64,000 bases of DNA from Litoditis marina (lineage: Eukaryota > Nematoda > Chromadorea > Rhabditida > Rhabditidae). How positions within the stretch are numbered: the stretch's first letter is position 1; each line of letters starts with the position of its first letter. Both the position numbers and the translations under genes were made by a program. The stretch covers positions 31,768,947 to 31,832,946 of the forward strand of contig OZ038434.1 of assembly GCA_964036275.1 (NCBI GenBank), given 5' to 3'. Positions 11,174-23,042 of this stretch are shown in pieces. A model generated the notes under the pieces. It saw only the letters and a list, made by a program, of their open reading frames with translations. It was not told the DNA's origin and ran no database searches.

Positions 11174-11277
11174 TCATCGCGATAGATCATAGAAATGGGT
11201 TAAATCAATAAACCGTGTGCTATTCTTCATTACTTGACTCTGACTGCCGCACTCCCATTCAGTTTGGTCACATCGTG
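11174..11277 (+). repeat. 104-bp direct repeat, right copy
   Basis: Right-hand partner of 10471-10574. The differences I can see are few (for example GCTATTCTTC against GCTACTCTTC). Confidence 0.8.
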
Positions 11278-11510
11278 TGACCCCACGGAAACTAAAAACT
11301 CAATCTCAAGTTAATGGTAGTTTCGTGAATATATTCAGCAGAAAATATAATTTTTTTCAGGAACTGCTAGTTCATGTTGGCTCTACATTTGTTCACATTC
11401 CTTCCTTGTGCAACTTGTTTTTTGCATCAGGGATTCCGACAGCTGAAATAGTGATTAGTGTAAATAGGTGCCTACCAATAGAAACTATTGCCAGATAATT
11501 ACAATCAACT

Positions 11511-14500
11511 ATGATTCAGGATCGCAACGCTCGAATTCGGGAAGAACGACAAATGCAAGAGATTGATGACCGATTCAACAAAACCGCAACAACCTTACTG
11601 AGGTAAACAGTCATTTACTTAGTCTTTACTTTCCCATCTCTACATTCTTATTAGGTAATATGGATGGCAGTATAATAAGATATCGAATAACTTTGCTCTA
11701 ATATACACAGATATCGAGGTACTTTGCTCTCATTTATAAGTATCTTTCAACTTGTGACGTATTGATGCAACGAGAGACAGTAGTACGGTTGGTAGATCAT
11801 TTGTTTCAAATCCCCGTGGAGTCCCACGGAAAACCAAAATGGATGTAAAATCAGCAGTAAAATGGGATATAGAATAACTATGTTCTCTTTAATGTATATG
11901 TTCATACTCGTGACGTATTGAAGCAACAAAAAACAGTAGTAAGGTTGGTAGATCAATTTTCTCAAATCCCCGTGGAGTCCCACGGAAAACCGAAATGAGT
12001 GTAAAATTAGCAGTGAAATGGGATATAGAATAATTTTGTTCTCTTTAATGTATATATTCATACTCGTGACGTATTGAAGCAACAAAAAAACAATAGTACG
12101 GTTGGTAGATCATTTGTTTCAAATCCCCGTGGAGTCCCACGGAAAACCAAAATGGATGTAAAATCAGCAGTAAAATGGGATATAGAATAACTATGTTCTC
12201 TTTAATGTATATGTTCATACTCGTGACGTATTGAAGCAACAAAAAACAGTAGTAAGGTTGGTAGATCAATTTTCTCAAATCACCGTGGAGTCCCACGAAA
12301 AACCAAAATGAGTGTAAAATTAGCAGTAAAATGGGATATAGAATAACTATGTTCTCTTTAATGTATATGTTCATACTCGTGACGTATTGAAGCAACAAAA
12401 AACAGTAGTAAGGTTGGTAGATCAATTTTCTCAAATCACCGTGGAGTCCCACGAAAAACCAAAATGAGTGTAAAATTAGCAGTAAAATGGGATATAGAAT
12501 AATTTTGTTCTCTTCAATGTATATGTTCATACTCGTGACGTATTGAAGCAACAAAAACAATAGTACGGTTGGTAGATCAATTTTCTCAAATCACCGTGGA
12601 GTCCCACGAAGAACCAAAATGAGTGTAAAATTAGCAGTAAAATGGGATATAGAATAATTTTGTTCTCTCCAATGTATATGTTCATACTCGTGTCGTATTG
12701 AAGCAACAAAAAACAGTAGTAAGGTTGGTAGATCAATTTTTTCAAATCACCGTGGAGTCCCACGGAAAACCGAAATGAGTGTAAAATTAGCAGTAAAATG
12801 GGATATAGAATAATTTTGTTCTCTCCAATGTATATGTTCATACTCGTGACGTATTGAAGCAACAAAAAACAATAGTACGGTTGGTAGGTCAATTTTTTTC
12901 AAAGCACCGTGGAGTCCCACGGAAAACCAAAATGAGTGTAAAATTAGCAGTAAAATGAGATATACAATAATTTTGTTCTCTTTAATGTATATGTTCATAC
13001 TCGTGATGTATTGAAGCAACAAAAAACAATAGTACGGTTGGTAGATCATTTGTTTCAAATCACCGTGGAGTCCCACGGAAAACCAAAATGGGTGTAAAAT
13101 CAGCAGTAAAATGGGATATAGAATAACTCTGTTCTCTTTAATGTATATGTTCATACTCGTGACGTATTTAAGCAACAAAAAACAATAGTACGGTTGGTAG
13201 GTCAATTTTTTTCAAAGCACCGTGGAGTCCCACGGAAAACCAAAATGAGTGTAAAATTAGCAGTAAAATGAGATATACAATAATTTTGTTCTCTTTAATG
13301 TATATGTTCATACTCGTGATGTATTGAAGCAACAAAAAACAATAGTACGGTTGGTAGATCATTTGTTTCAAATCACCGTGGAGTCCCACGGAAAACCAAA
13401 ATGGGTGTAAAATCAGCAGTAAAATGGGATATAGAATAATTTTGCTCTCTTTAATGTATATGTTCAAACTCGTGACGTATTGAAGCAACAAAAAACAATA
13501 GTACGGTTGGTAGATCAATTGTTTCAAATCACCGTGGAGTCCCACGGAAAACCAAAATGAGTGTAAAATTAGTAAAAAGTGGGGGAACCAACAAATGTAT
13601 GAGTTGTGTTTGGTTCGACCTCGATATCAGCAAAAAGTGAACGATACGAATTGCTGTGATACTGTAGCAGAAGTATTCTGCAAAAATAGAACAATACAAA
13701 TGTTGCACAATGGTTCACGAAGCCCGCATGATATTTCAGAAATTGCCGAGATGTATTTCATGTGTGCTTTGACGACATGCGTGCGTTGTGAACCATTGTG
13801 CAACATTTGTATTGTTCTATTTTTGCAGAATACTTCTGCTACAGTATCACAGCAATTCGTATCGTTCACTTTTTGCTGATATCGAGGTCGAACCAAACAC
13901 AACTCACACATTTGTTGGTTCCCCCACTTTTTACTAATTGTCCTTTTTTCGCTAGTTGTACTCCTACAACTTCATATGTTGCCTATTCACATAGTGAATC
14001 TTGTGAACTCATTATATTATTATGGAAATCTCAGTTTTGTGTGTGCACAAAGCCGAATGCAGACCATAAAATTACTGATGTTGTAATATAACGCAGGTTA
14101 CTGGCTCTGTCACTATCAACAACTGAACAAAAACGCTAAACGTTCCGATTGACATGTACACCGCTTTTAGCGGCGATAAGCGATGGGGATTGGCGCCATT
14201 GACAAATCTACAATTAGAGACACCAACTCACTTACAATATAGCCATTATTTCCAATACAACATCAAAAACCTTCGTTGAAACTTTTTTTCATTCCTGCAT
14301 CAATTGACACACGCGTCTGGCGCCAGAACGAAACGAAATTTTCTAGGTTTTTGAGCTACCAGTACACACTACATGTGTCAATTACTGATTGGAGCAATAT
14401 TAAAACTATTCAATTGTCAGTTTCGTGTGTTTTTGTTTTGGCGCCATTTGGCGTCTGTTCCGAGCCAGACGATAAAGTTCGATTTTGAATTTGTGGTTCT

Positions 14501-17500
14501 TTATTTCACATTGGAATATTCAATATCTGTTAACTTGAAACAGTTTGATTGACGATAACTGATAATTTTCCAACTTTGGCGCCAATTGGCGCCAGCGCAC
14601 AATGCCAACAGAACTTTTTTTGATTTTCAGATTGAGCATCTTACTTGCCATGTGATAGTTATTTAGTGTACCGAATTTCAGACGATTCCATTGACGCTGT
14701 CGTGAGTTTGGGTTTTGGCGCCATCTGGCGCCTGGTTCGAGCGCAAGAAGAAAAATTCCAGTTTTGGAAAAAGACTTTCACACTTTCCACCAAATTATTC
14801 AATTTCTATTAGTGTTCAACATTTTAGTTGATGATAAATAGTGTTTTGCCGTTTTTGGCGCCTATTGGCGCCAGCGCCGGGCGCCAATGATGATGTATTC
14901 ATCTCATATTTGGCGCGACGGGCTAACTTTTGCATTATAACTCATGTTTCAAATTTCAGCTAAATCGGTTCGGTAGTTTTTCCAATAGTGGTTTTTGGCG
15001 CCTATTGGCGCCCGCGCCCGGCGCCAATGAGGAGCTATACATCTCATATTTGACGCGACATGCTTAATTTTGCATTAGAACTCATGTTTCAAATTTCAGC
15101 CAAATCGGTTCGGTAGTGTTTCCAATAGTCGTTTTTGGCGCCTATTGGCGCCCGCGCCCGGCGCCAGAGATTACATATACATTTCATACTTGGCGCGACG
15201 AGCTATCTTTTGCCATAGAATAGATGTTCCAAATTTCAGCCAAATTGGTTCAGTAGTTTTTCCACTACGATGCGGACAGAATTCCGTGAGGGAGGAGGGA
15301 CGAGGGACGAGGGAGGAGGGAGGAGGGAGGAGGGACGAGGGACGAATTACGGCGGAACTTTTCAACAACGACACGAAACCATAACTCAGGCGGAAATAAT
15401 CCGATTTGGCTGAAATTTTCACACAAGGTTCAATTCGTGATTCTCTTACGTTCTCTCCTTTTAGTTTTCAAAAAAAGAATATGTTTGAAGATTTTTGTTA
15501 ATTAAAAGGAAAAAACGAGTCCGCAATGGCCAAACCAAAGACAACTCACGCAGAGCGCTTCGCGCTCCGCGCGATTAGCAGTAAAATGAGATATAGAATA
15601 ATTTTGTTCTCTTTAATGTGTATGTTGATACTTGTGATGTATTAAACCAACAAAAAACAATAGTACGGTTGGTAGGTCAATTTTTTAAAATCACCGTGGA
15701 GTCCCACGGAAAACCAAAATGAGTGTAAAATTAGCAGTAAAATGGGATATAGAATAATTTTGTTCTCTTCAATGTATATGTTCATACTCGTGCCGTATTG
15801 AAGCAACAAAAACAGTAGTAAGGTTGGTAGATCAATTTTCTCAAATCCCCGTGGAGTCCCACGGAAAACCGAAATGAGTGTAAAATTAGCAGTAAAATGG
15901 GATATAGAATAACTTTGTTCTCTTTAATGTATATGTTCATACTCGTGACGTATTGAAGCAACAAAAAACAATAGTACGGTTGGTAGATCATTTGTTTCAA
16001 ATCACCGTGGAGTCCCACGGAAAACCGAAATGAGTGTAAAATTAGCAGTAAAATGGGATATAGAATAACTTTGTTCTCTTTAATGTATATGTTCATACTC
16101 GTGATGTATTGAAGCAACAAAAAACAATAGTACGGTTGGTAGATCATTTGTTTCAAATCACCGTGGAGTCCCACGGAAAACCGAAATGAGTGTAAAATTA
16201 GCAGTAAAATGGGATATAGAATAACTTTGTTCTCTTTAATGTATATATTCATACTCGTGACGTATTGAAGCAACAAAAAACAATAGTACGGTTGGTAGAT
16301 CATTTGTTTCAAATCACCGTGGAGTCCCACGGAAAACCAAAATGAGTGTAAAATTAGCAGTAAAATGGGATATAGAATAATTTTGTTCTCTTTAATGTAT
16401 ATATTCATACTCGTGACGTATTGAAGCAACAAAAAACAATAGTACGGTTGGTAGATCAATTTTCTCAAATGACCGTGGAGTCCCACGGAAAACCGAAATG
16501 AGTGTAAAATTAGCAGTAAAATGGGATATAGAATAATTTTGTTCTCTTTAATGTGTATGTTGATACTTGTGATGTATTAAACCAACAAAAAACAATAGTA
16601 CGGTTGGTAGATCAATTTTCTCAAATCACCGTGGAGTCCCACGGAAAACCGAAATGAGTGTAAAATTAGCAGTAAAATGGGATATAGAATAATTTTGTTC
16701 TCTTTAATGTATATATTCATACTCGTGACGTATTGAAGCAACAAAAAACAATAGTACGGTTGGTAGATCAATTTTCTCAAATCACCGTGGAGTCCCACGG
16801 AAAACCAAAATGAGTGTAAAATTAGCAGTAAAATGGGATATAGAATAATTTGGTTCTCTTTAATGTATATGTTCATACTCGTGACGAATGGAGTCCCACG
16901 GAAAACCGAAATGAGTGTAAAATTAGCAGTAAAATGGGATATAGAATAATTTTGTTCTCTTTAATGTATATGTTCATACTCGTGCCGTATTGAAGCAACA
17001 AAAACAGTAGTAAGGTTGGTAGATCAATTTTCTCAAATCCCCGTGGAGTCCCACGGAAAACCGAAATGAGTGTAAAATTAGCAGTAAAATGGGATATAGA
17101 ATGACTTTGTTCTCTTTAATGTATATGTTCATACTCGTGACGTATTGAAGCAACAAAAAACAATAGTACGGTTGGTAGATCATTTGTTTCAAATCACCGT
17201 GGAGTCCCACGGAAAACCGAAATGAGTGTAAAATTAGCAGTAAAATGGGATATAGAATAACTTTGTTCTCTTTAATGTATATGTTCATACTCGTGATGTA
17301 TTGAAGCAACAAAAAACAATAGTACGGTTGGTAGATCATTTGTTTCAAATCACCGTGGAGTCCCACGGAAAACCGAAATGAGTGTAAAATTAGCAGTAAA
17401 ATGGGATATAGAATAACTTTGTTCTCTTTAATGTATATATTCATACTCGTGACGTATTGAAGCAACAAAAAACAATTGTACGGTTGGTAGATCATTTGTT

Positions 17501-20500
17501 TCAAATCACCGTGGAGTCCCACGGAAAACCAAAATGAGTGTAAAATTAGCAGTAAAATGGGATATAGAATAATTTTGTTCTCTTTAATGTATATATTCAT
17601 ACTCGTGACGTATTGAAGCAACAAAAAACAATAGTACGGTTGGTAGATCAATTTTCTCAAATGACCGTGGAGTCCCACGGAAAACCGAAATGAGTGTAAA
17701 ATTAGCAGTAAAATGGGATATAGAATAATTTTGTTCTCTTTAATGTGTATGTTGATACTTGTGATGTATTAAACCAACAAAAAACAATAGTACGGTTGGT
17801 AGATCAATTTTCTCAAATCACCGTGGAGTCCCACGGAAAACCGAAATGAGTGTAAAATTAGCAGTAAAATGGGATATAGAATAATTTTGTTCTCTTTAAT
17901 GTATATGTTCATACTCGTGACGTATTGAAGCAACAAAAAACAATAGTACGGTTGGTAGATCAATTTTCTCAAATCACCGTGGAGTCAAACGGAAAACCAA
18001 AATGAGTGTAAAATTAGCAGTAAAATGGGATATAGAATAATTTTGTTCTCTTTAATGTATATGTTCATACTCGTGACGAATGGAGTCCCACGGAAAACCG
18101 AAATGAGTGTAAAATTAGCAGTAAAATGGGATATAGAATAATTTTGTTCTCTTTAATGTATATGTTCATACTCGTGACGTATTGAAGCAACAAAAACAAT
18201 AGTACGGTTGGTAGATCATTTGTTTCAAATCACCGTGGAGTCCCACGGAAAACCAAAATGAGTGTAAAATTAGCAGTAAAATGAGAAATAGAATAATTTT
18301 GTTCTCTTTAATGTGTATGTTGATACTTGTGATGTATTAAATCAACAAAAAACAATAGTACGGTTGGTAGGTCAATTTTTTCAAATCACCGTGGAGTCCC
18401 ACGGAAAACAAAAATGAGTGTAAAATTAGCAGTAAAATGGGATATAGAATAATTTTGTTCTCTCCAATGTATATGTTTATACTCGTGTCGTATTGAAGCA
18501 ACAAAAGACAGTAGTAAGGTTGGTAGATCAATTTTTTCAAATCACCGTGGAGTCCCACGGAACCGAAATGGGTGAAAGATCAGGGCGTATTTACTTTTTT
18601 CCATTGTTGTGTAACAAATAGTGCATGAACAACATGCTTGATTGACAGTGACAATTATTTTGGTTGTTTTCATTACAGTTTTCGCATCGATTCTGTTCTG
18701 AGCTCGATCAGATCATTCCTAGAGCAGAAGGTGGAGGAATCCGTAGATGAACTGTTTGTGGCGGGAAATGCGTCGGACCCGTTACTTGTAGACCAGAAGG
18801 GCTCTCTTTCGGACCTTATTCGTACCAACTTAGGAAATTGGTTTGAAGGTAAACTTTGTAACTTAATCAGAATTGTTGAGCAAGAATAAAAATTGGTCTG
18901 GTCTCAACTCTTCAACGTAATAGTGAAAGTAGATTAGGTCAAAATGAAAATTAACAAACACTCTTTGAAAACTTTCATAAATAATAATTCACGACGGTTG
19001 TCTATTCGCATATATTATAAGTTATGATTGATTCACTATTTTGTTCAGATTCTCTTCTCAACCAATTCAATGCTCACGCACGTTCTGTTATCACAGCCGA
19101 AGTGACTACAATGAACAATAAACACCTGTTTGTCAAGGTGAAATTAGTATGAGATTGCATTGACAGTTTGCATAGAGTAATATCATTATCAAAATGTATT
19201 AGGAGTATAAAACAGAGCATTTACATAGTACTGCTTGCAGCTGAAACCACACTGAACTTCATGATTACTAGCTTAATCTACCTTATAATCACAATCAGTT
19301 TAAGCTTGCTAAAACGCATTCGTTTTTGTAGAACAGTCGATAGTTTTCATGCTCAAACAAATGAGACCAACATGCGCGTTACTAACCGTCGAAACCGGGA
19401 AAAATACAGAAAATACAAAAAAAGACAAACTAGAAAATGAGTGAAAATATCATAGTCTATATCCATCTTAAATGAAATGAAGAACAATTGTTCATGATCT
19501 ATAAATATTTACAGGTGTGTTATCCCACCGGTGACAAAAGTACGGTGAGCTCGCTACTCCAAATAGTCCCATCTGGCCAGTTCGATCGCGACCAGAGACA
19601 TTTTCCTCATGTTTTCGTAGCAAAATGGCTAACAAATAATGTGGCCGATTTGAAAGTCTTTTCAAAGTCTTTTGCTTGTAAAAAACTGGGAAATGTTGAC
19701 CTATGCCCGGAGTTCTTTGTCCAAGGGTGTGTCTACAACTCAGTTGAAGAGGAAAAGTCGGTTAGTCATTCATATATCGACAAGTGAAATGCGCAAAACG
19801 CAAAATAAACGTGAATTATCATTAAAAAGTTGAATGTAATGTATGATATCGGTGAATTTGTTGCAGAAGCGAATTTGTTGAAAATCACTGCACAAACAAC
19901 CATCACTGCACAAACAACCAGTTTTGCATCATGGTAAACAAATAAATAAATTAAAACGATCAATCAATGGCAAACATTCTTCGGTGAGAAGCAAACCGCT
20001 GACTTTGACGAACTTGAATAGCGAAACTGGCGAAAAGCACCCGGTTATTCCTTCCGGATCATAAATGCCAGCGTTGACACGCGCCGTTCTGAAGTTGGAA
20101 TTAGACTGACAAGTTTCAGTATTACTTAGTTACACTTAAGTAAGTACCATCGTGATGGTTGGAGCTTTGAGAAGTAACTTTCGTTGCAGAGATTAACTAA
20201 CGAACTTTCAACTTAGTACTCAACATCTGCATTGTAAAGACAGAAATCACCAAGGCACGCGAGCAACTTCCTTCATTTTAGCTCTCAGAGAATCTAAAAA
20301 TCTGAATCATTCAGTGGGAACTGCCTAAAATTTGGCGAGGTGGTGCCGTCAACGTTCTAGACGACATTCATTGCTGGACCACAGTGTACCGGGTGTTGTG
20401 TAGAAAGAGTCTCGATGTGAAGGAAATCGAAGGTATAGTCTAATCCATTCAGTGTTGACTACTACAGTGTCGCTCAAAGCTCATGTGGTAAGCTCGTAGA

Positions 20501-22162
20501 GTTTTTGAATCGTACAGAAACCGGACTACTCGCACAACATTTCAAACAAATGTTTACGTACCACATCTCGGTTTCACTTCAAAGTGCTTTGGACTTGAGT
20601 TAAACATCTTACGCTTCTCAATTTTGCCAATGAGAGCAATCTGAAAGAGTTATATTTGTGTGTTTGATCATTCACAGAGACCGTGGTTTGCAAGGATGGT
20701 TGGTCTCATGTGGAAGGAACCAACACATGTGTCAAGGTGGTGGTTGAAACGTGTATTTTTAGTGGATGGTAATGAAAAGTAAAGTGAAATGAAAAACAAC
20801 CAATGGTTGTACATAATTTTCTGTTTTACTTGATTAGTTATTCGATTAGTAGTATTCATAGGTGATGCCGGTAGGTTTTTGAGGAACTATCTTACATGGT
20901 CAAATGTGGAAATCAAACTAGAATTGATGAAAATACAAACGTAGAACGAGTTGAAAAAACACAAAAAAGACAATTTGTTTTCAAAACATCCTATCACCTA
21001 CCACAACACAGTGAGTGACTGTACGAATTCATATTTAATAAAAACCATTTTGCTAGATGCTTTCTTTGAGCCGATAACCCATAATTTCCAGGACCGAAAA
21101 CAACCGAAAACGACCCCGGTTAGAAACATTGGTAAGTGTCAAGTGAATTCTCGTTGATTGATTCTGAAGTATCGTCGTTGAAGTCGAGTTTCGCTAGAAA
21201 CGAACAGTTTGAGTTCAAACCGAACTTTTGTTGTTTTGCATTATCATCAGGTCGGTAAACTTGCAAAATCTATAAAACCAAATGATTTGTTCAGAGCAAA
21301 TTTTGAAAGAGAAATGCGATTCTATCCCGGAGAGAACCTATTTTGACGCGAACACGGTCAGTTTCACGGTTTTACAAAAGACATTCACAGTTTTCTAACA
21401 TTAGCGACACATTTCACTGGTCTTGCGGTTTACTCTTGGATTGTCAGTTATAAGAAAATAGCAGCGAAATCTGAGTTATCGAATTCTCATGAGAAGGTTG
21501 ACAAGAATGTACACAATTCTAACTGAAATCAAGTGAATAATAGGTAAAAGATTCCTCCATGTTTGGTAAAGAGGTCGAAGGTCCAGGATGAAAAAAAAAT
21601 CTAGTTAAAATTACTAATGTTATGAGTAATCGAAGTGAATTCGAATAATTCTTCCAGCTTACTTGTGTGGTGCAGAGCTCAGATTGCTCAGACGTCAAAT
21701 ATCCCGGATTCCTGAATAGAAATGCAAACTGTGACCCAATAAGGAGAACCTTGGAGAGGAAAGGCTTTTTCGTGAGTTTCCAAACTTTTCCAATCACGCT
21801 AAAACACGTTAAAAAAGACAGATTGAGAAGATTCATGGTGGTCTGGTCTGGTCTGATTGTAGTTCGATCTATCCACATTCTGATCAATATTGAAAAACGA
21901 TATTTGAAAAAGTTCTGACGTGTCTGCACATCATTGAAGTTTCAACAAACCAATTAAGCCTACAAAACAAAAAAAATCAACTTCATAACACCACAATTGA
22001 TGAAAAAAGAGACGTTTTGAAACAACTCTTATCTGTACATTCAAAAAATTTCACGTGAAACGTTTCCAAACTGTCGCAACTAATGATGCATGTGGGAAAC
22101 GTCCAAACCAGTCATAACATTTGTTGTTCAGAAGAGGAGATCCAGTGACCTCTGTGTGTTTG
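11511..22162 (+). CDS. Unrecognised multi-exon protein, Cys-rich second half
   Basis: Exons joined by matching phase: 11511-11602, 18679-18848, 19049-19137, 19515-19760, 20315-20432, 20678-20736, 21092-21131, 21295-21356, 21658-21771 and 22132-22162, about 340 residues. I used the ATG at 11511, in frame with a charged helical start (RIREERQMQEIDDRF), but an earlier exon is possible, especially since no signal peptide is seen. The middle has LLQIVPSGQFDRDQ and a WRGGAVNVLDDIHCW segment. The later part is Cys-rich, with an EGF- or lectin-like CKDGWSHVEGTNTC and the segment YPGFLNRNANC. I recognise no family with confidence. The last exon is unsettled: an exon at 22790-22806 would close the frame after five residues. 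Intron 1 (11603-18678) contains the whole satellite block and a Helitron-like insertion. Confidence 0.55.
11760..13567 (+). repeat. 156-bp satellite array 1
   Basis: About eleven to twelve tandem units of 156-157 bp. Each unit contains the 16-bp inverted repeat CCGTGGAGTCCCACGG and the phrase AGCAGTAAAATGGGATATAG. Because 156 is 52 codons, the minus strand stays open across units and spells a hydrophobic repeat, but it is antisense inside an intron and probably not translated. The first unit is degenerate (from about 11650). The array was once continuous with array 2 and is split by the insertion at 13569. Confidence 0.9.
13569..15574 (+). mobile_element. Helitron-like non-autonomous element, subfamily A copy 1
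   Basis: The element opens TTAGTAAAAAGTGGGGG and has a perfect-looking 5' palindrome (about 13568-13938) that contains GAGTTGTGTTTGGTT. A core with about 140-bp repeats follows, each holding TTTTTGGCGCCTATTGGCG (14851, 14991, 15131), then a GGGACGAGGGA purine tract. The 3' end carries AACCAAAGACAACTC, complementary to the 5' motif, followed by a GC hairpin (GCGCTTCGCGCTCCGCGCGA). It sits between A and T of a satellite unit, so the pre-insertion site is known exactly. There is no coding capacity. This layout (asymmetric inverted ends, tandem core, 3' hairpin) resembles Helentron/DINE-type elements; that assignment is inference. Confidence 0.75.
15575..18560 (+). repeat. 156-bp satellite array 2 with higher-order repeat
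   Basis: About nineteen more units of the same satellite. A segment of about 1,192 bp is duplicated: the block beginning near 15782 is repeated from 16974 with very few changes, including the same shortened junction unit (ACGAATGGAGTCCCACGG near 16886 and 18077). This is a higher-order repeat formed by recent unequal exchange. Confidence 0.9.
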
Positions 22163-23042
22163 GTGAGTTGTTATTTTATAGAAACTTTAGTCGGTTTCAC
22201 AGAAATCAAATCATGGCTGTTGTCATGTTTGGTCATGAAGTTCATCAAGAAATCAAATTGTGAAATAACCCGCACTCACGGCGGTTTGTTCCGTTTTACT
22301 TGAAGTATATTGTACTATTCTGTAGCTGTTTCTTCGAAAAACAGAAGTCGAAAAAAAGGAAAGGCCACATTGCTGCGAAAATTACAAAAATACCCAAAAT
22401 TGTACAATTGCCTCCCCCCCCTCACCTTAAGTCCCCTCCCCCGTAGTACTATCACCCCCCTCCCGATACGATTCCCTATAGAGAGGGGGGTGATTGTAAA
22501 TGGGGGGGGGGGGTAATTGTACAATGTTGAACAATTTCGACGTTTAACAATCACCCCCCATAATACACAATTGGGGGTAATAGAACAACCTCGGACTTGT
22601 TTAACAATCGCCTCCCACTCAATCCAAACCTGCAGTAAAGAAGGACGTTGTACAATCACCCCCCTATGGGGGTGGGGGGTGATTGTACTACGGGTCAAAT
22701 TCCAACCTATTTTGGTTCAGGAGGGGGGCTATTGTACAATAAACCCAAATACCATACACAATCTGGCACTGATTCTTTGTATTTTCCAGTATGTACGCTA
22801 TGTTGAGCAAAACAATAAATACACTGAATTCAGTATTTGAGACGGAAAATGTCACCCTAAGAGGACTTGGTAGGCGCTAATAGAGTGATTTCGGTTGCGA
22901 ATCACGGTACTTAGAGAATATTTAGAAGTGTGACTTTTCACCAGGACCCACAGGACGTGATACGTAATTCCAGGATATACTTGCGTAGGGCATCCTTCTG
23001 ATCCAATATGTTTTCCTTTTCTTCAACATACTTCAATTTTAG
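22163..23042. other. Unresolved gap between gene at 11.5-22 kb and the fucosyltransferase
   Basis: This should hold the last exon of the upstream gene and the first exon(s) of the fucosyltransferase, but I could not fix either. A good acceptor at 22789 opens either a five-codon end for the upstream gene or, in another frame, a stretch starting MYAMLSKTINTL that closes at a donor (22868-22869). Neither joins in phase with the exon at 23043. Confidence 0.4.
22400..22740. repeat. Cluster of C-run/G-run hairpins
   Basis: At least six copies of TTGTACAATCACCCCCC or its complement GGGGGGTGATTGTA occur within about 340 bp, together with a run of twelve G. Paired copies can form hairpins, and the G runs could form quad-ruplexes on either strand. 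No coding potential is visible. Confidence 0.75.

Noticed and set aside
13595..13911. Two mirror-image 94-codon frames on opposite strands
   Set aside because: They are the same sequence read from the two arms of the transposon's 5' palindrome.
11747..18560. Long minus-strand open frames of up to 234 codons with a 52-residue repeat
   Set aside because: They are products of a 156-bp satellite whose length is a multiple of three. They lie antisense in an intron, lack splice or start context, and are broken between units.
11760..18560. CRISPR array
   Set aside because: Units are contiguous 156-bp tandem repeats without unique spacers, in an intron-rich eukaryotic sequence.
22788..22869. First exon of the fucosyltransferase starting MYAMLSK
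   Set aside because: The donor phase does not match the exon at 23043 and there is no membrane anchor.
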